Assembly: GCA_016721195.1 (NCBI GenBank)
Contig: JADKIO010000005.1
Span: 370,001-434,000, forward strand
Origin: Candidatus Geothrix skivensis
GTDB lineage: Bacteria > Acidobacteriota > Holophagae > Holophagales > Holophagaceae
Reading direction: 5' to 3'
DNA: 64,000 nucleotides
Shown in pieces: positions 9,395 to 18,306 of this stretch. The translations under genes and the position numbers were made by a program. The notes beneath the pieces were generated by a model. That model made no database searches. It worked only from the letters and a program-made list of their open reading frames with translations, and had not been told where the DNA came from. The stretch's first letter is position 1; each line of letters opens with the position of its first letter.

Positions 9395-11693
9395 ACGCCG
9401 AACCACCATCGCCGGTGTGCACACGCCAGCCCCCGGCTTCGACCGAGACCCGGACCCCGCAGGAGGGCCCGGTGATCCAGGGTGATAGCCCTTCCTGCCG
9501 AAGGGTGGCCAGCGTCTCCGGGTGGGGATGGTCGAAGCGGTTGCGGAAGCCCGCGGGAAGGATGGCCACTTCGGGCTGCAGGGCCGCCACCCAGGCGGGA
9601 TCCGAGGCATTGCGGCTGCCATGGTGCCCCACCTTCAGCAGACGATGCCGGAAGGCGCCGGGGTCCCCAAGGTCCAGCAGGTCCCGCTCCTGAATGGTCA
9701 GGGCATCGCCCATGAGCCAGAGCTGGCGATCCCGCCAGTCGACCCGCAGCACGGCCGAGACCATGTTGGCGTCGGGGAGGGCGAAGGCCCGGGGGGGCCA
9801 GCGCACGCTGAAGTGGGCTTCACCGCGGGTCCAGGCATCTCCGCGTAGCAACCCAGTCGGATCCTGGTCCGGAGCCGGACGGAAGGGCCCCCAGGGATCC
9901 TCATCGTCGGCCGTGACCGGCACGGCCGTGCTCGCCAGGGGCCAGAGCCTGGACAGGGTGGCCCAGCCACCGGCGTGGTCCCCGTGAGCGTGCGTGAGCA
10001 CCAGATGCACGGGCTCCCGCACCCCACGCCGGCTCAGCAGCCGGGCCAGGCGTCGGCCCGTCCAGGGGCCGGGGCCCGTATCCACCAGGGTGGCGTCGCC
10101 GCCGGGCACCCGGAGCAGCAGGGCATCGCCCTGACCGATGTCCACGGACTCCAGCGAAAGCGTTTCCGGGGCCCGCCCCGTGCCCCTGAACCAAAGCATG
10201 CCCAAGGTGACCAACACCAGACCGGCCGTCAGGGCCCGGGTCCGCTTCAGCAGGCCCTGTCGGTGGGCCAGAACCAGCCAGCTCAGGGCCAGCAGCAGCC
10301 AGGGCCAGAGGATGCCCGTCCCCAGGGGCGCGATGCCCGTCAACATCGGCACAAGGCGGTCGCCCATCCAGGTGAGGACGAGGCCTGCGCCCTGCGTGAG
10401 ACCCGGCAGGGGGAGCAGGATGAGAGCCAGCGTCAAGGGGGTGAGCAAGGCCACCAGGGGCAGCACCAGGAGGTTGGCCAGGATGCCCCACCAGGGGGCA
10501 CCTCCGTGGAAGAGCGCCAGCAGGGGCAAGGTCGACAGCCACGGCGCCGCCAGCCGGGCGAAGGGCAGGGCCAGGCGCCCCAGCATGGGGGAGAGCAGGC
10601 CCGCCAGGGGCTCTGCCCCCCACAGCAAGCCCAGCAGGGCCCACCAGGCCAGCAGGAAGCCGGGCTCCACCCCCGCCCCGGGATGGCCCAGCAACCAAAG
10701 CAGCAGGGCGACGTGCAGCCCCGCCACCGGGGGCAGCTTCCAGCCGGTGGACCTGCCCAGGGCCCAGGCCAGGCCCATGAAGAGGCCCCGCCATACCGGG
10801 GCCGAGAAGCCCACCAGCGCCGAGTACAGCAGGCCCCCGGCGATGGCTCCCGAGGCCGCGCCACGGAGTCGCAGCCGCCGCAGCAGTGCCTCGATGGCCG
10901 CCATCACCAGGGTCACCTGCAGGCCGGACACCACCAGGATGTGGATGGTGCCGCTTTCGGCGAACACACTGAAGTGGGCTTCATCGGCAGGCGGAATGCC
11001 CAGGGCGATGGCCCCCCAAAGATCCTTGGCGGTGGGACTCAGGGGCAGGGCCTCGAAGCGGCGTCGGACGAAAGTCTGCAGTCGCAGCAGGAGTGGTGGC
11101 CGAGCGGGGCCGGTGACTTCCATCAGTTGGGCGGAAGCCAGGTGGATCCGCCGGGGCGATTCGTCGCTGCGGGCCCGCCAGAGGGGGCGTTCTGCGAGGA
11201 AGATCGGCGCAGGCTGCACGGTTCTCAGCTCGGCCCGGAGGCGGACGGGCGTGCCGGGTTCGGGGGTAGGGCCCTCCCCATCCGCCGGCACCGTGAGGGG
11301 CACACTCAGCCCTTCCATGGAAGTAGGGCTGGAGAGCTCCAATCGGCTTCGCAACCGTTCACCCTGGAGGGACCAGGGAGCGGCAATGGATCCTTCGAGG
11401 GCCTGGAAACCGACGGGCAGGGCGGACTCCCAACGGGCCTTGCGGGCCAGACCAAGGAACGTGAAGGCGGCAAGACCGAGGGCGAGTGGCACCACGGCCC
11501 AGCGCCGTCGCCAGGCCAGCGGCAGAGACAGGAGCCAGAGCACACCACCCAGGGCCAACCAACGGAAAGCCACCTGTCCATCCCAGCGCTCGGGCACCAG
11601 CCAGGGCACCGCGCTGGCGGCCACCAGCGCCCAGGCCAAGGGCCAGAGTGAAGCCCCGGAGAGGCGCTGCCAAAGGCCGGATCTGGAAAGCAT
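9363..11693 (-). CDS. comEC: ComEC/Rec2-type DNA internalisation protein
   Basis: Inner-membrane channel proposed to carry transforming single-stranded DNA into the cytoplasm. The 776-residue product starts with two hydrophobic segments and a periplasmic soluble (OB-like) domain, then the multi-pass Competence domain (VSGLQVTLVMAAIEALLRR and following helices), and ends with a metallo-beta-lactamase-fold domain (VDIGQGDALLLRVPGG, LTHAHGDHAGGW, GHHGSRNA). The HxHGDH motif needed for nuclease function is present. The frame remains open far upstream through the antisense of the NtrC gene; ATG at 11693 starts the hydrophobic N-terminus and is chosen. Other transformation genes are not in this window. 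The 3' end overlaps the gene on the opposite strand. Confidence 0.93.
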   Translation of the reverse strand: MLSRSGLWQRLSGASLWPLAWALVAASAVPWLVPERWDGQVAFRWLALGGVLWLLSLPLAWRRRWAVVPLALGLAAFTFLGLARKARWESALPVGFQALEGSIAAPWSLQGERLRSRLELSSPTSMEGLSVPLTVPADGEGPTPEPGTPVRLRAELRTVQPAPIFLAERPLWRARSDESPRRIHLASAQLMEVTGPARPPLLLRLQTFVRRRFEALPLSPTAKDLWGAIALGIPPADEAHFSVFAESGTIHILVVSGLQVTLVMAAIEALLRRLRLRGAASGAIAGGLLYSALVGFSAPVWRGLFMGLAWALGRSTGWKLPPVAGLHVALLLWLLGHPGAGVEPGFLLAWWALLGLLWGAEPLAGLLSPMLGRLALPFARLAAPWLSTLPLLALFHGGAPWWGILANLLVLPLVALLTPLTLALILLPLPGLTQGAGLVLTWMGDRLVPMLTGIAPLGTGILWPWLLLALSWLVLAHRQGLLKRTRALTAGLVLVTLGMLWFRGTGRAPETLSLESVDIGQGDALLLRVPGGDATLVDTGPGPWTGRRLARLLSRRGVREPVHLVLTHAHGDHAGGWATLSRLWPLASTAVPVTADDEDPWGPFRPAPDQDPTGLLRGDAWTRGEAHFSVRWPPRAFALPDANMVSAVLRVDWRDRQLWLMGDALTIQERDLLDLGDPGAFRHRLLKVGHHGSRNASDPAWVAALQPEVAILPAGFRNRFDHPHPETLATLRQEGLSPWITGPSCGVRVSVEAGGWRVHTGDGGSAFTPLRTTPKP

Positions 11694-11765
11694 GGCTGCC
11701 AGTCTAGCGACTTTGAGCCTGTCCAAACCTTGACAGGTCGCTCGCAGCCCCTGAATCTGGCAGCT

Positions 11766-13178
11766 ATGAATCCGGCCCGGGCCCTCCTGGTGGACGACGA
11801 TCCCACGATCCTCGAGGTGGTGGGGGCGCTGCTGTCGCAAAACGGCCACGAGGTGATCGGCACGGGTTCCGGCCTTCGGGGGGCGCAGTTCCTGCGCAGT
11901 GAACACTTCGACCTGGCAGTGGTGGACCTCATGCTGCCGGACCTGAGCGGCCTCGAACTGGCCCGCCAGGCCGTGGCCAAGCCCGACACCGTGGTGGTGG
12001 TGCTCTCCGGCTCCACCTCGGTGGAGACGGCCCTCCAGGCCATGAAGATGGGCATCTACGACTACGTGCCCAAGCCCTTCCGCAGCGAGGAACTGGAACA
12101 TACCCTGCTGCGCGCCATCGAGAAATCCCAGCTGAACCAGGAGAACAAGCGGCTGCGGGAGCAGATCCAGGGCCAGACCCCGGGCCCCAAGATGGTGGGC
12201 CGGTCCGAGACCTGGCAGAACCTCCAGGCCCTCCTCCGCCGGGTGGCGCCCTCGCCTTCCACGGTGCTCATCACTGGGCCCTCGGGCACCGGCAAGGAAC
12301 TGGCCGCCAAGGCCATCCACCAATGGAGCCCCCGGGCCCAGGGCCCCTTCGTGGCCATCCACTGCGGGGCCATTCCCGAGAACTTGCTGGAGGACGAGCT
12401 CTTCGGGCACGTGCGCGGGGCCTACACCGATGCCCGCACGGACCGGCCCGGCCGGTTCCAGCAGGCCGAGGGGGGCACGCTCTTCCTCGACGAGATCGGC
12501 ACCATGCCGATGAACCTGCAGGTGAAGCTGCTGCGCGTCATCCAGGAGCGGGAGTTCACCCCGCTGGGTTCCACCCGAACCCAGAAGTCGGACTTCCGCC
12601 TGGTGGCAGCCACCAACGAGGACCTGGGGAGTCTGGTGGAGCAGAAGCGGTTCCGCGAGGACCTGTTCTACCGCCTGAACGTCATTCCCATCCAGTTGCA
12701 TGCCCTGCGGGAGCATCCCCAGGACATCCCGGTGCTCGTGGCTCATTTCGCCAGGAAGTTCTCAAGGGAGCTGGGCCTTCCCCTGAAGCAGGTGGAGCCC
12801 GCCGCCCTGCAGGCCCTGGAAGCCTATGGCTGGCCCGGCAATGTGCGGGAGCTGGAGAACGCCATCGAGCGGGCCATGGCCCTGGGGTCCGATCCCGAGC
12901 GCCTCCTGCTCCAGGACCTGCCCGCCTCCATCGCCGGTGTGCTCCCCTCGGTGGCCTTCCCACGGCTGCCCCAGGACCAGGACCTGGGGCGCTTCCTGGA
13001 AGACCTTGAGCGCCACCTGATCCTGGAGTCCCTCCAGGCCACGGGTTGGAACAAGAGCGAAAGCGCCCGGCGACTCGGCATGCGGCGGACCACCCTGCTG
13101 CACCGCCTCCGGGCCCTGGGGATCCCCATGGATCCCATGGGGGAGGCCCAGGCCCTCCTGGCGCGGGAGGCGAAGTGA
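11766..13178 (+). CDS. sigma-54-dependent response regulator, NtrC family
   Basis: Two-component activator, 470 residues. Receiver domain 1-115 with Asp54 as phospho-acceptor and Lys103 (VPKPF); AAA+ domain about 140-370 with Walker A GPSGTGKE (171-178), the sigma-54 contact loop GAYTDA (218-223) and Walker B GGTLFLDE; C-terminal Fis-type helix-turn-helix (ESARRLGMRRTTLLHRL). The contact loop departs from canonical GAFTGA at two positions; Tyr for Phe is mild, Asp for Gly is seen in some working family members. The open frame begins at a TTG at 11730, but ATG 11766 fits the receiver fold. No cognate histidine kinase is adjacent. Coupled to the next gene by a GTGA overlap. Confidence 0.93.
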   Translation: MNPARALLVDDDPTILEVVGALLSQNGHEVIGTGSGLRGAQFLRSEHFDLAVVDLMLPDLSGLELARQAVAKPDTVVVVLSGSTSVETALQAMKMGIYDYVPKPFRSEELEHTLLRAIEKSQLNQENKRLREQIQGQTPGPKMVGRSETWQNLQALLRRVAPSPSTVLITGPSGTGKELAAKAIHQWSPRAQGPFVAIHCGAIPENLLEDELFGHVRGAYTDARTDRPGRFQQAEGGTLFLDEIGTMPMNLQVKLLRVIQEREFTPLGSTRTQKSDFRLVAATNEDLGSLVEQKRFREDLFYRLNVIPIQLHALREHPQDIPVLVAHFARKFSRELGLPLKQVEPAALQALEAYGWPGNVRELENAIERAMALGSDPERLLLQDLPASIAGVLPSVAFPRLPQDQDLGRFLEDLERHLILESLQATGWNKSESARRLGMRRTTLLHRLRALGIPMDPMGEAQALLAREAK

Positions 13179-13840
13179 ACTCACCACCTGCGATCCGGTT
13201 CCTGCTGCTGGTCTTGGCCTGTGGCTCCCTGGGGGCCTGGTCTCCCCGGATCCACGAAGCCCAGACAGCCCGGGCGATCCGTCTGCTGCCCCGCCGCATG
13301 GCTGCCTTCCTGCGGACGCAACCCCAGGCCCTCCTAGAGGGTGCCCGGGGTGTGGGCAATGACCAGCCCCCCACGGTGGAGCAGGTGGAGGCCCAGTTCC
13401 GCACGCTGGTGCGCCTCAGCGAAGAACGCCGTCGCCCCGAGGAGCTCGTGCGCGACCTGGGAAGGCTGGCCCACCAGATCCAGCTGCTGACGGACCCCTC
13501 CGTCCTGGAGGGCGTGAGCCCGCTGAGGGAAAGCTTCGAGGCCTATGCCGACGAACACCTGGCCCACCTGCTGGTGACCCAGGAGCCCTTCTGGGCCACC
13601 AGGAGCCAGTTGGACCCTGGCCCGCAGCTGCGCCGGCTCCTGGAGACGAAGCAGGCCCGCAACCGGCGCCTGCGGGAGCACTTTGATGAAGCCACGGGCC
13701 GGCGGATCGGCCCCTGGGATGATCTGTCCCTGCCCTTCGCCCAGATGCAGCTGGCCTTTTCCAACGGCGTCCATGCCACCGCCAACCTCTGGATCCTCCT
13801 CTGGCGGACCGTGGGCGATCAATGGGAGATCCCAGAGTGA
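13175..13840 (+). CDS. predicted secreted protein, possible P1-nuclease/phospholipase-C-like fold
   Basis: 221 residues beginning with a signal-peptide-like stretch (IRFLLLVLACGSLGAWS). After cleavage the text starts WSPRIHEAQTARAIRLLP, and later has LAHQIQLLTDPS and a terminal-half helix with ANLWILLW. A mature N-terminal Trp followed by His, then a central His-bearing helix, is the general pattern of zinc-dependent phospholipase C and S1/P1 nucleases, but too few ligands are recognisable to claim activity. GTG start overlaps the stop of the upstream regulator (GTGA), so the two are co-translated. Treat as uncharacterised secreted protein. Confidence 0.7.
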   Translation: MNSPPAIRFLLLVLACGSLGAWSPRIHEAQTARAIRLLPRRMAAFLRTQPQALLEGARGVGNDQPPTVEQVEAQFRTLVRLSEERRRPEELVRDLGRLAHQIQLLTDPSVLEGVSPLRESFEAYADEHLAHLLVTQEPFWATRSQLDPGPQLRRLLETKQARNRRLREHFDEATGRRIGPWDDLSLPFAQMQLAFSNGVHATANLWILLWRTVGDQWEIPE

Positions 13841-13932
13841 TCCGGATCTCAGTTCCCAGGCTGTAAGTGCCGATGCGCTAGGCGAAACACGACTTTCAAG
13901 CTATCTTTCCAAGCATTCCTTTGGAGATGGAC

Positions 13933-15723
13933 ATGGGCACTTATACCCGCGTCGGGTCCTACCTGCTGGCCTCTGAGCTGGCCAGCGATCCCTTCGGGGC
14001 CATCCACCGGGCGGTGGTGATCTCGGGCAGCGCCTTCGAGCGCCACGTGCTGGTCCGCACCTTCACGGAGGAACTGTTCCAGGCGGGCATTGGCACCCGG
14101 TTGGCCGAGGCTGGGCGGGTGGTGCCCCTGCTGGGCGCCGCCAGGGTCTTTGGCCTGGGTTACCGCATCGAGAGCGGCAAGGCCCCCCACGTGGTCTGGG
14201 ACTACGTACCGGGCCGCAGCCTCGCCCAGCTGATCGACAAGGCCAAGCAGGAGCAGATCCCCTTTGGTGTCGATCATGCTCTGACCGTGATCCAGGGCGT
14301 GGCACAGGGGATTGTGCAGATGCAGGCCAAGGGCATCAGCCATGGCGTACTCAGCCCCCACAGCGTCTGGGTCAGCTTCGAAGGCTCCACCCAGCTCGTG
14401 GACGCTCCCTTCGCCAGCGTGGCCAGGAGCCTCATGGCCAAGGCGCCCACCGCGAAGCACAAGCTTGCCGCCTACATGCAGGGGGCCGACAGCGACCCGT
14501 TGCAGCACGATCTGTTCGCCCTGGGCGCCCTGCTCTACGAACTGCTGACCTTCGAGCGTCTGCCGGTGGGCGGCAACTTCCAGTCCCTGCTGGAGCAGGC
14601 CACCCTCAAGGCCGCCCAGGAGGACGGGCCCCTGCCCGCGGAGATCCGCGCCTTCCTGGGCCGCCTGCTGCTGGGCCGGCAGCCCTTCACCAGCATGGAG
14701 GCCTTCAACACGGAACTGGAACGCGTGCTCTACGACGGCGAGTACAGCCCCACCACCTTCAACATGGCCTTCTTCATGCACACGCTGTTCCGGGAGGAGA
14801 ACGACCGGGATGCCACGGCCATGAAGGCCGAGCAGGGAGACAACTACCTGGCCTACACCGCCGCCGGCGAAACGATGCGCAGCGGTGCCACCCGGATCGA
14901 TGGCGTCCCGGATCAGACTGGCGAGCCGGCGGGTCAGAAGAACACCACCCTCCTCATCGGCGGCGGCCTGGCCGCTGTGGTGATCCTCGGCCTGGGCTAC
15001 ATCTTCTTCGGCCGCACCAAGGTGGACCCGGCCATCCAGGCGCAGCTGCTGGAATTCAAGCAGATCAAGGCCGAGATGGAGAAGCAGAAGGCCGAGCTGG
15101 ACGCCAAGGCCAAGGCCGAAGCCGAAAAGACCACTCAGCTGCAGAAGCAGCTGACGGAGGCCAAGTCCACCGAAGACAAGGGCAGGATTCAGAAGCAGCT
15201 GGAGGAGGCCGCCCAGCGCAAGGTGGAGCTGGAACGGCAGCAGAAGGCTGCCGAGCAGCGGCTGTTGGAGCAGAAGCAGTCCGAACAGCGACTGGCGGAA
15301 CAGCGAAAGGCCGCGGAGCCTAAGGAAACCACCGTTTCCGCACCGCCCCCCAACGCCGCCCCCCAGCCTGCACCCGAGCCGCCCAAGCCCGTGGCCATGC
15401 CCAGCGCCGCGCCCCGGCCGGCCCAGGCCGAAACTGAACCCGCCCGGTTGGTGAGCCAGGTGCCCCTGGCCTTCCCGCAGCGGGCGGTCCAGATGCGCTG
15501 GGAACTGGACAAGGAGCACATCGTCCGGCTGAAGGTGTTCGTCGGTGAGCAGGGCCAGGCGCTGAAGGTGTCCATCACCCAGGGGGTGGAAGGTACCTAC
15601 GGCTTCGACGAGTCCGCCGTCGAATCGGCCTACAAGTCCGTCTATACCCCGGCCATGCGGGACGGGAAGCCCGTCCGCGGGTGGACGCCGGAGATCGTCT
15701 ACAAGTTCCCGAAGCGGCGCTAA
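13933..15723 (+). CDS. membrane-anchored pseudokinase with coiled coil and TonB-like C-terminal domain
   Basis: 596 residues. The N-terminal 270 residues follow a Ser/Thr kinase outline (N-lobe strand RHVLVRTF, hinge VVWDYVPGRSLAQL, C-lobe HGVLSPHSVWV at 137-147, then DLFALGALLYELLT), but the essential residues are gone: catalytic-loop Asp, Lys and Asn are Val139, Ser141 and Ser144, and DFG is DAP (157-159). A membrane helix follows near 337-357, then a long Lys/Glu/Gln/Ala coiled coil, a Pro/Ala-rich linker, and a TonB/energy-transducer-like domain (residues ~510-596, LKVFVGEQGQALKVSITQG, ending YKFPKRR). The kinase-like part should be cytoplasmic and the TonB-like part periplasmic. ATG 13933 has GGAG six bases upstream; the TTG at 13921 is rejected. 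Confidence 0.85.
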   Translation: MGTYTRVGSYLLASELASDPFGAIHRAVVISGSAFERHVLVRTFTEELFQAGIGTRLAEAGRVVPLLGAARVFGLGYRIESGKAPHVVWDYVPGRSLAQLIDKAKQEQIPFGVDHALTVIQGVAQGIVQMQAKGISHGVLSPHSVWVSFEGSTQLVDAPFASVARSLMAKAPTAKHKLAAYMQGADSDPLQHDLFALGALLYELLTFERLPVGGNFQSLLEQATLKAAQEDGPLPAEIRAFLGRLLLGRQPFTSMEAFNTELERVLYDGEYSPTTFNMAFFMHTLFREENDRDATAMKAEQGDNYLAYTAAGETMRSGATRIDGVPDQTGEPAGQKNTTLLIGGGLAAVVILGLGYIFFGRTKVDPAIQAQLLEFKQIKAEMEKQKAELDAKAKAEAEKTTQLQKQLTEAKSTEDKGRIQKQLEEAAQRKVELERQQKAAEQRLLEQKQSEQRLAEQRKAAEPKETTVSAPPPNAAPQPAPEPPKPVAMPSAAPRPAQAETEPARLVSQVPLAFPQRAVQMRWELDKEHIVRLKVFVGEQGQALKVSITQGVEGTYGFDESAVESAYKSVYTPAMRDGKPVRGWTPEIVYKFPKRR

Positions 15724-15910
15724 TCCGCTCGTGACTGCCTGCTAGCTCCACCTATGGGGCCCTGCCCCGCAGGGCGCTCCTGCTTGCCCATCGGGCTCAC
15801 AGAGGCGGAGCCTCTGCTCGCGATGTCCCCGGACCCCCGCTTTCCGGGTCGGTGAGCCCGCCCCGGAGGGCCCACCACCCAACCTTTGGTGGCCCCCCGG
15901 GAGGCCCTTT

Positions 15911-16351
15911 TCACTGCCGTTGCGCGGCTTCGTTGGCCAGCCGGTCCACCCGCTCGTTCTCCAGGTGGCCCGCATGACCCTTCACCCAGCGGGCTTCGAC
16001 CTGATGCCGGGCCAGCTGGGCGTCCAGGCTCTGCCAGAGGTCTGCGTTCAGCACGGGCTTGCCATCCGCCTTCTTCCAGCCCCGCCGCTTCCAGTCCTTC
16101 AACCAAGTGGTGATGCCCTTGACCACGTACTGGCTGTCGCTCTGCAGGAGCACCTGGCAGGGCTTGCTGAGGGCCTCCAGGCCCTGGATGGCGGCCATGA
16201 GCTCCATGCGGTTGTTGGTGGTGTCCGCTTCGGGACCCGAGCCCTCCTTCTCCTGGATGCCCGTGGCGAGATGCACTCTGAGCAGGTACCCCCAGCCGCC
16301 GGGGCCGGGGTTCCCAAGACACGCGCCGTCGCAGTAGAGCTCGATCTTCAT
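15911..16351 (-). CDS. rnhA: ribonuclease HI
   Basis: Cleaves the RNA strand of RNA-DNA hybrids. The 146-residue product carries the full RNase HI motif set: YCDGACLGNPGPGGWG (first catalytic Asp), the Glu of NNRMELMAAI, the Asp of LQSDSQYVVKGI, and the C-terminal VKGHAGHLENERVDRLANEAA with the conserved His and last Asp. Length matches the family. Its ATG overlaps the stop of lat by four bases (ATGA on the minus strand), so it is the second gene of a lat-rnhA operon. Confidence 0.96.
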   Translation of the reverse strand: MKIELYCDGACLGNPGPGGWGYLLRVHLATGIQEKEGSGPEADTTNNRMELMAAIQGLEALSKPCQVLLQSDSQYVVKGITTWLKDWKRRGWKKADGKPVLNADLWQSLDAQLARHQVEARWVKGHAGHLENERVDRLANEAAQRQ

Positions 16352-17688
16352 CCCACCAGGGTAGGCGTTTTGGCCGCCGCGATGGCCACGGCTTTGCGGA
16401 GCAGTTCCACGCCCAGGTCCAGATCCTCCGTGCGGAGGTTCATGGCGGGCCGGAAGCGCAGGCCGCTCACGCCGGTGGCGAGGATCATCATGCCCAGCTC
16501 GTGGCCCGTGGCCACCACCAAATTGCGCAGCTCCGGGGTGGCGATGTCCAGGGCACAGAAGAGGCCGCGGCCGCGGGGGTTCGAGGTGACCTCGGGGAAG
16601 TCCCGGTGGATCTCCTGCAGGCCCTTGAGCAGGCGCTCGCCCTGCCTGACGCCGTGGTCCAGCAGGTTCTCTTCGCGGATGACCTCGATGATGCGCGTGC
16701 CGCGCACCATGTCCACCAGGTTGCCGCCCCAGGTGCTGTTGATGCGGCTGGGCACCTTGAAGACGCCGTCCACTTCGTCGAGGCGTCTCCCGGCGGCGAT
16801 GCCGCAGGTCTGGGTCTTCTTGCCGAAGGCGATGATATCGGGCTGCACGTCGAACCACTGGTGGGCCCACCACTTGCCCGTGGCTCCGAAGCCTGTTTGC
16901 ACTTCGTCGAAGATCAGCAGAAATTCATGACGATCCGCCAGGATCCGCAGCTTGCGCAGGAACTCGCCCCGGAAGTGGTTGTCCCCGCCCTCCCCCTGGA
17001 TGGGCTCGATGATGAGGCAGGCGATGTCGTCGGGGTTCTGGGCCACGGCGGCTTCAATGGCTGCGATGGCGACCGCCTCGGCCGCCTCGACTTTGGCCAG
17101 GTCCATGGGGAAGCTCAGCTTGGGATTCGGCACCCGGGGCCAGGGGAACTTGGGGAAGTACTGGTGCTTGCGGGGATCGGCAGTGTTGGTGAGGCTCAGG
17201 GTGTAGCCCGTGCGGCCATGGAAGGCCTCCCGGAAGTGGATGACCTGGGAGCCCTTCTCACCCTTGCCTGCGGCCAGGTTCTTGCGCACCTTCCAGTCGA
17301 AGGCCGCCTTGAGGGCGTTCTCCACCGCCAGGGCCCCGCCATCGATCCAGAACAGGTGGGGCAGGTAGTCCGGCGCCGCGTGGGTGCCGAAGGCATCCAC
17401 CCATTCGGCGAAGGCCGTGGTGTAGATATCCGAGTTGGCGGGCTTGTTGACGGCAACCTCGCCCAGGCGCTGCACGAAGGCGGCCTCCCGCAGGCGCGGG
17501 TGGTTGTGCCCCAGGGGCGCCGTGGCAAAGAAAGTATAGAAATCCAAGTACTTGCGGCCATCCCGTGCATCCACGATCCAGGAGCCATGGGACTTGTCCA
17601 TGTCCATCACCAGGTGGAACCCGTCCACCAGCATGTGGCGGCCCAGGGTGTCGAAGACGGCATTCGGATCGATGTGCGGACTGGCCAT
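16348..17688 (-). CDS. lat: L-lysine 6-transaminase
   Basis: PLP-dependent class III aminotransferase moving the epsilon-amino group of lysine to 2-oxoglutarate, giving alpha-aminoadipate semialdehyde (lysine catabolism). The 446-residue protein shows the lysine-6-aminotransferase signature N-terminus (FDTLGRHMLVDGFHLVMDMDKSHGSWIVD in spirit, see residues 12-40), DGGALAVENALKAAF, the LIFDEVQTGFG cofactor segment and the PLP-lysine motif IIAFGKK (Lys290). Ornithine and GABA aminotransferases share the fold, but the MDMDKSHGS text favours Lat. Divergent from moaE with 54 bases between start codons. A degenerate copy of its first 27 codons is found at 23473-23553. Confidence 0.9.
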   Translation of the reverse strand: MASPHIDPNAVFDTLGRHMLVDGFHLVMDMDKSHGSWIVDARDGRKYLDFYTFFATAPLGHNHPRLREAAFVQRLGEVAVNKPANSDIYTTAFAEWVDAFGTHAAPDYLPHLFWIDGGALAVENALKAAFDWKVRKNLAAGKGEKGSQVIHFREAFHGRTGYTLSLTNTADPRKHQYFPKFPWPRVPNPKLSFPMDLAKVEAAEAVAIAAIEAAVAQNPDDIACLIIEPIQGEGGDNHFRGEFLRKLRILADRHEFLLIFDEVQTGFGATGKWWAHQWFDVQPDIIAFGKKTQTCGIAAGRRLDEVDGVFKVPSRINSTWGGNLVDMVRGTRIIEVIREENLLDHGVRQGERLLKGLQEIHRDFPEVTSNPRGRGLFCALDIATPELRNLVVATGHELGMMILATGVSGLRFRPAMNLRTEDLDLGVELLRKAVAIAAAKTPTLVG

Positions 17689-17742
17689 GGTGAACCTCGG
17701 AAAACGGTTCAGTGTATGGTTGGCCTTGAAGCGGAGACACGC

Positions 17743-18177
17743 ATGATTCCCTGGATAGCGGTTCAGGAAGCGCCTCTGGAGGCGATGGCTTTACGAAGTG
17801 TCATGGAGGACCCCCATGCCGGGGCCCTCGTCCTCTTCGAAGGCCGGGCCCGGGATCACCACGAAGGCCGCGCCGTGCTGGAGCTGGCCTACGAGGCCTA
17901 CGTCCCCATGGCGGAAAAGGAGCTGGGCCTGCTGCGGGAGAGGGCCATCGAGCGTTACGGCCTCACCCGCTGCGCCGTCCACCACCGCATCGGTGTGGTG
18001 CCCCTGACCGAAGCCGCCGTCATCGTCGCCACCAGCAGCGCCCACCGCGCCGAAAGCTTCCAGGCCGCCGCCTGGATCATGGACGAGATCAAGCAGCGTG
18101 TGCCCATCTGGAAGCGGGAGAAGTACCGCGATGGCTCCGAAAGCTGGGTGGAGTGCACCCACCGGTTCCAGATGTAA
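17743..18177 (+). CDS. moaE: molybdopterin synthase catalytic subunit
   Basis: Large subunit of molybdopterin synthase, which transfers sulfur from thiocarboxylated MoaD to precursor Z in molybdenum-cofactor synthesis. The 144-residue protein has the family core GALVLFEGRARDHHEG, LELAYEAYVPMAEKEL, the HRIGVVPLTEAAVIV strand, and the active-site lysines in DEIKQRVPIWKREKY (Lys117 and Lys124). No other moa genes are adjacent. The short repeat GCGATGGCT occurs at codons 14-16 and again near codon 129. Two broken copies downstream (21845 and 23608) are joined at this repeat with the interior lost. Confidence 0.94.
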   Translation: MIPWIAVQEAPLEAMALRSVMEDPHAGALVLFEGRARDHHEGRAVLELAYEAYVPMAEKELGLLRERAIERYGLTRCAVHHRIGVVPLTEAAVIVATSSAHRAESFQAAAWIMDEIKQRVPIWKREKYRDGSESWVECTHRFQM

Positions 18178-18306
18178 GGAGGCCTTTCAGGCTGTCTCTT
18201 CACCCGCCGGTGGGTTGAAGGGGAGGGGGCTGCGCCCCTTGAGGAGACCCTGGCCGGAGCGCATGATGGGCGCGTTCAACAGCACTCCGCGATCCCGGGA
18301 GACTCC

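Noticed and set aside
11730..11765. TTG start for the NtrC gene, or TTGACA as a -35 box
   Set aside because: The upstream residues do not fit a receiver domain, and no convincing -10 box is found at 16-18 bases.
9363..12746. comEC frame read as a 1127-residue protein
   Set aside because: The extra N-terminal part is the antisense of the NtrC gene; the hydrophobic ComEC start is at 11693.
15724..15910. GC-rich inverted repeats between the pseudokinase and rnhA genes
   Set aside because: Several partial hairpins but none with a T-run suited to either gene; not called as a terminator.
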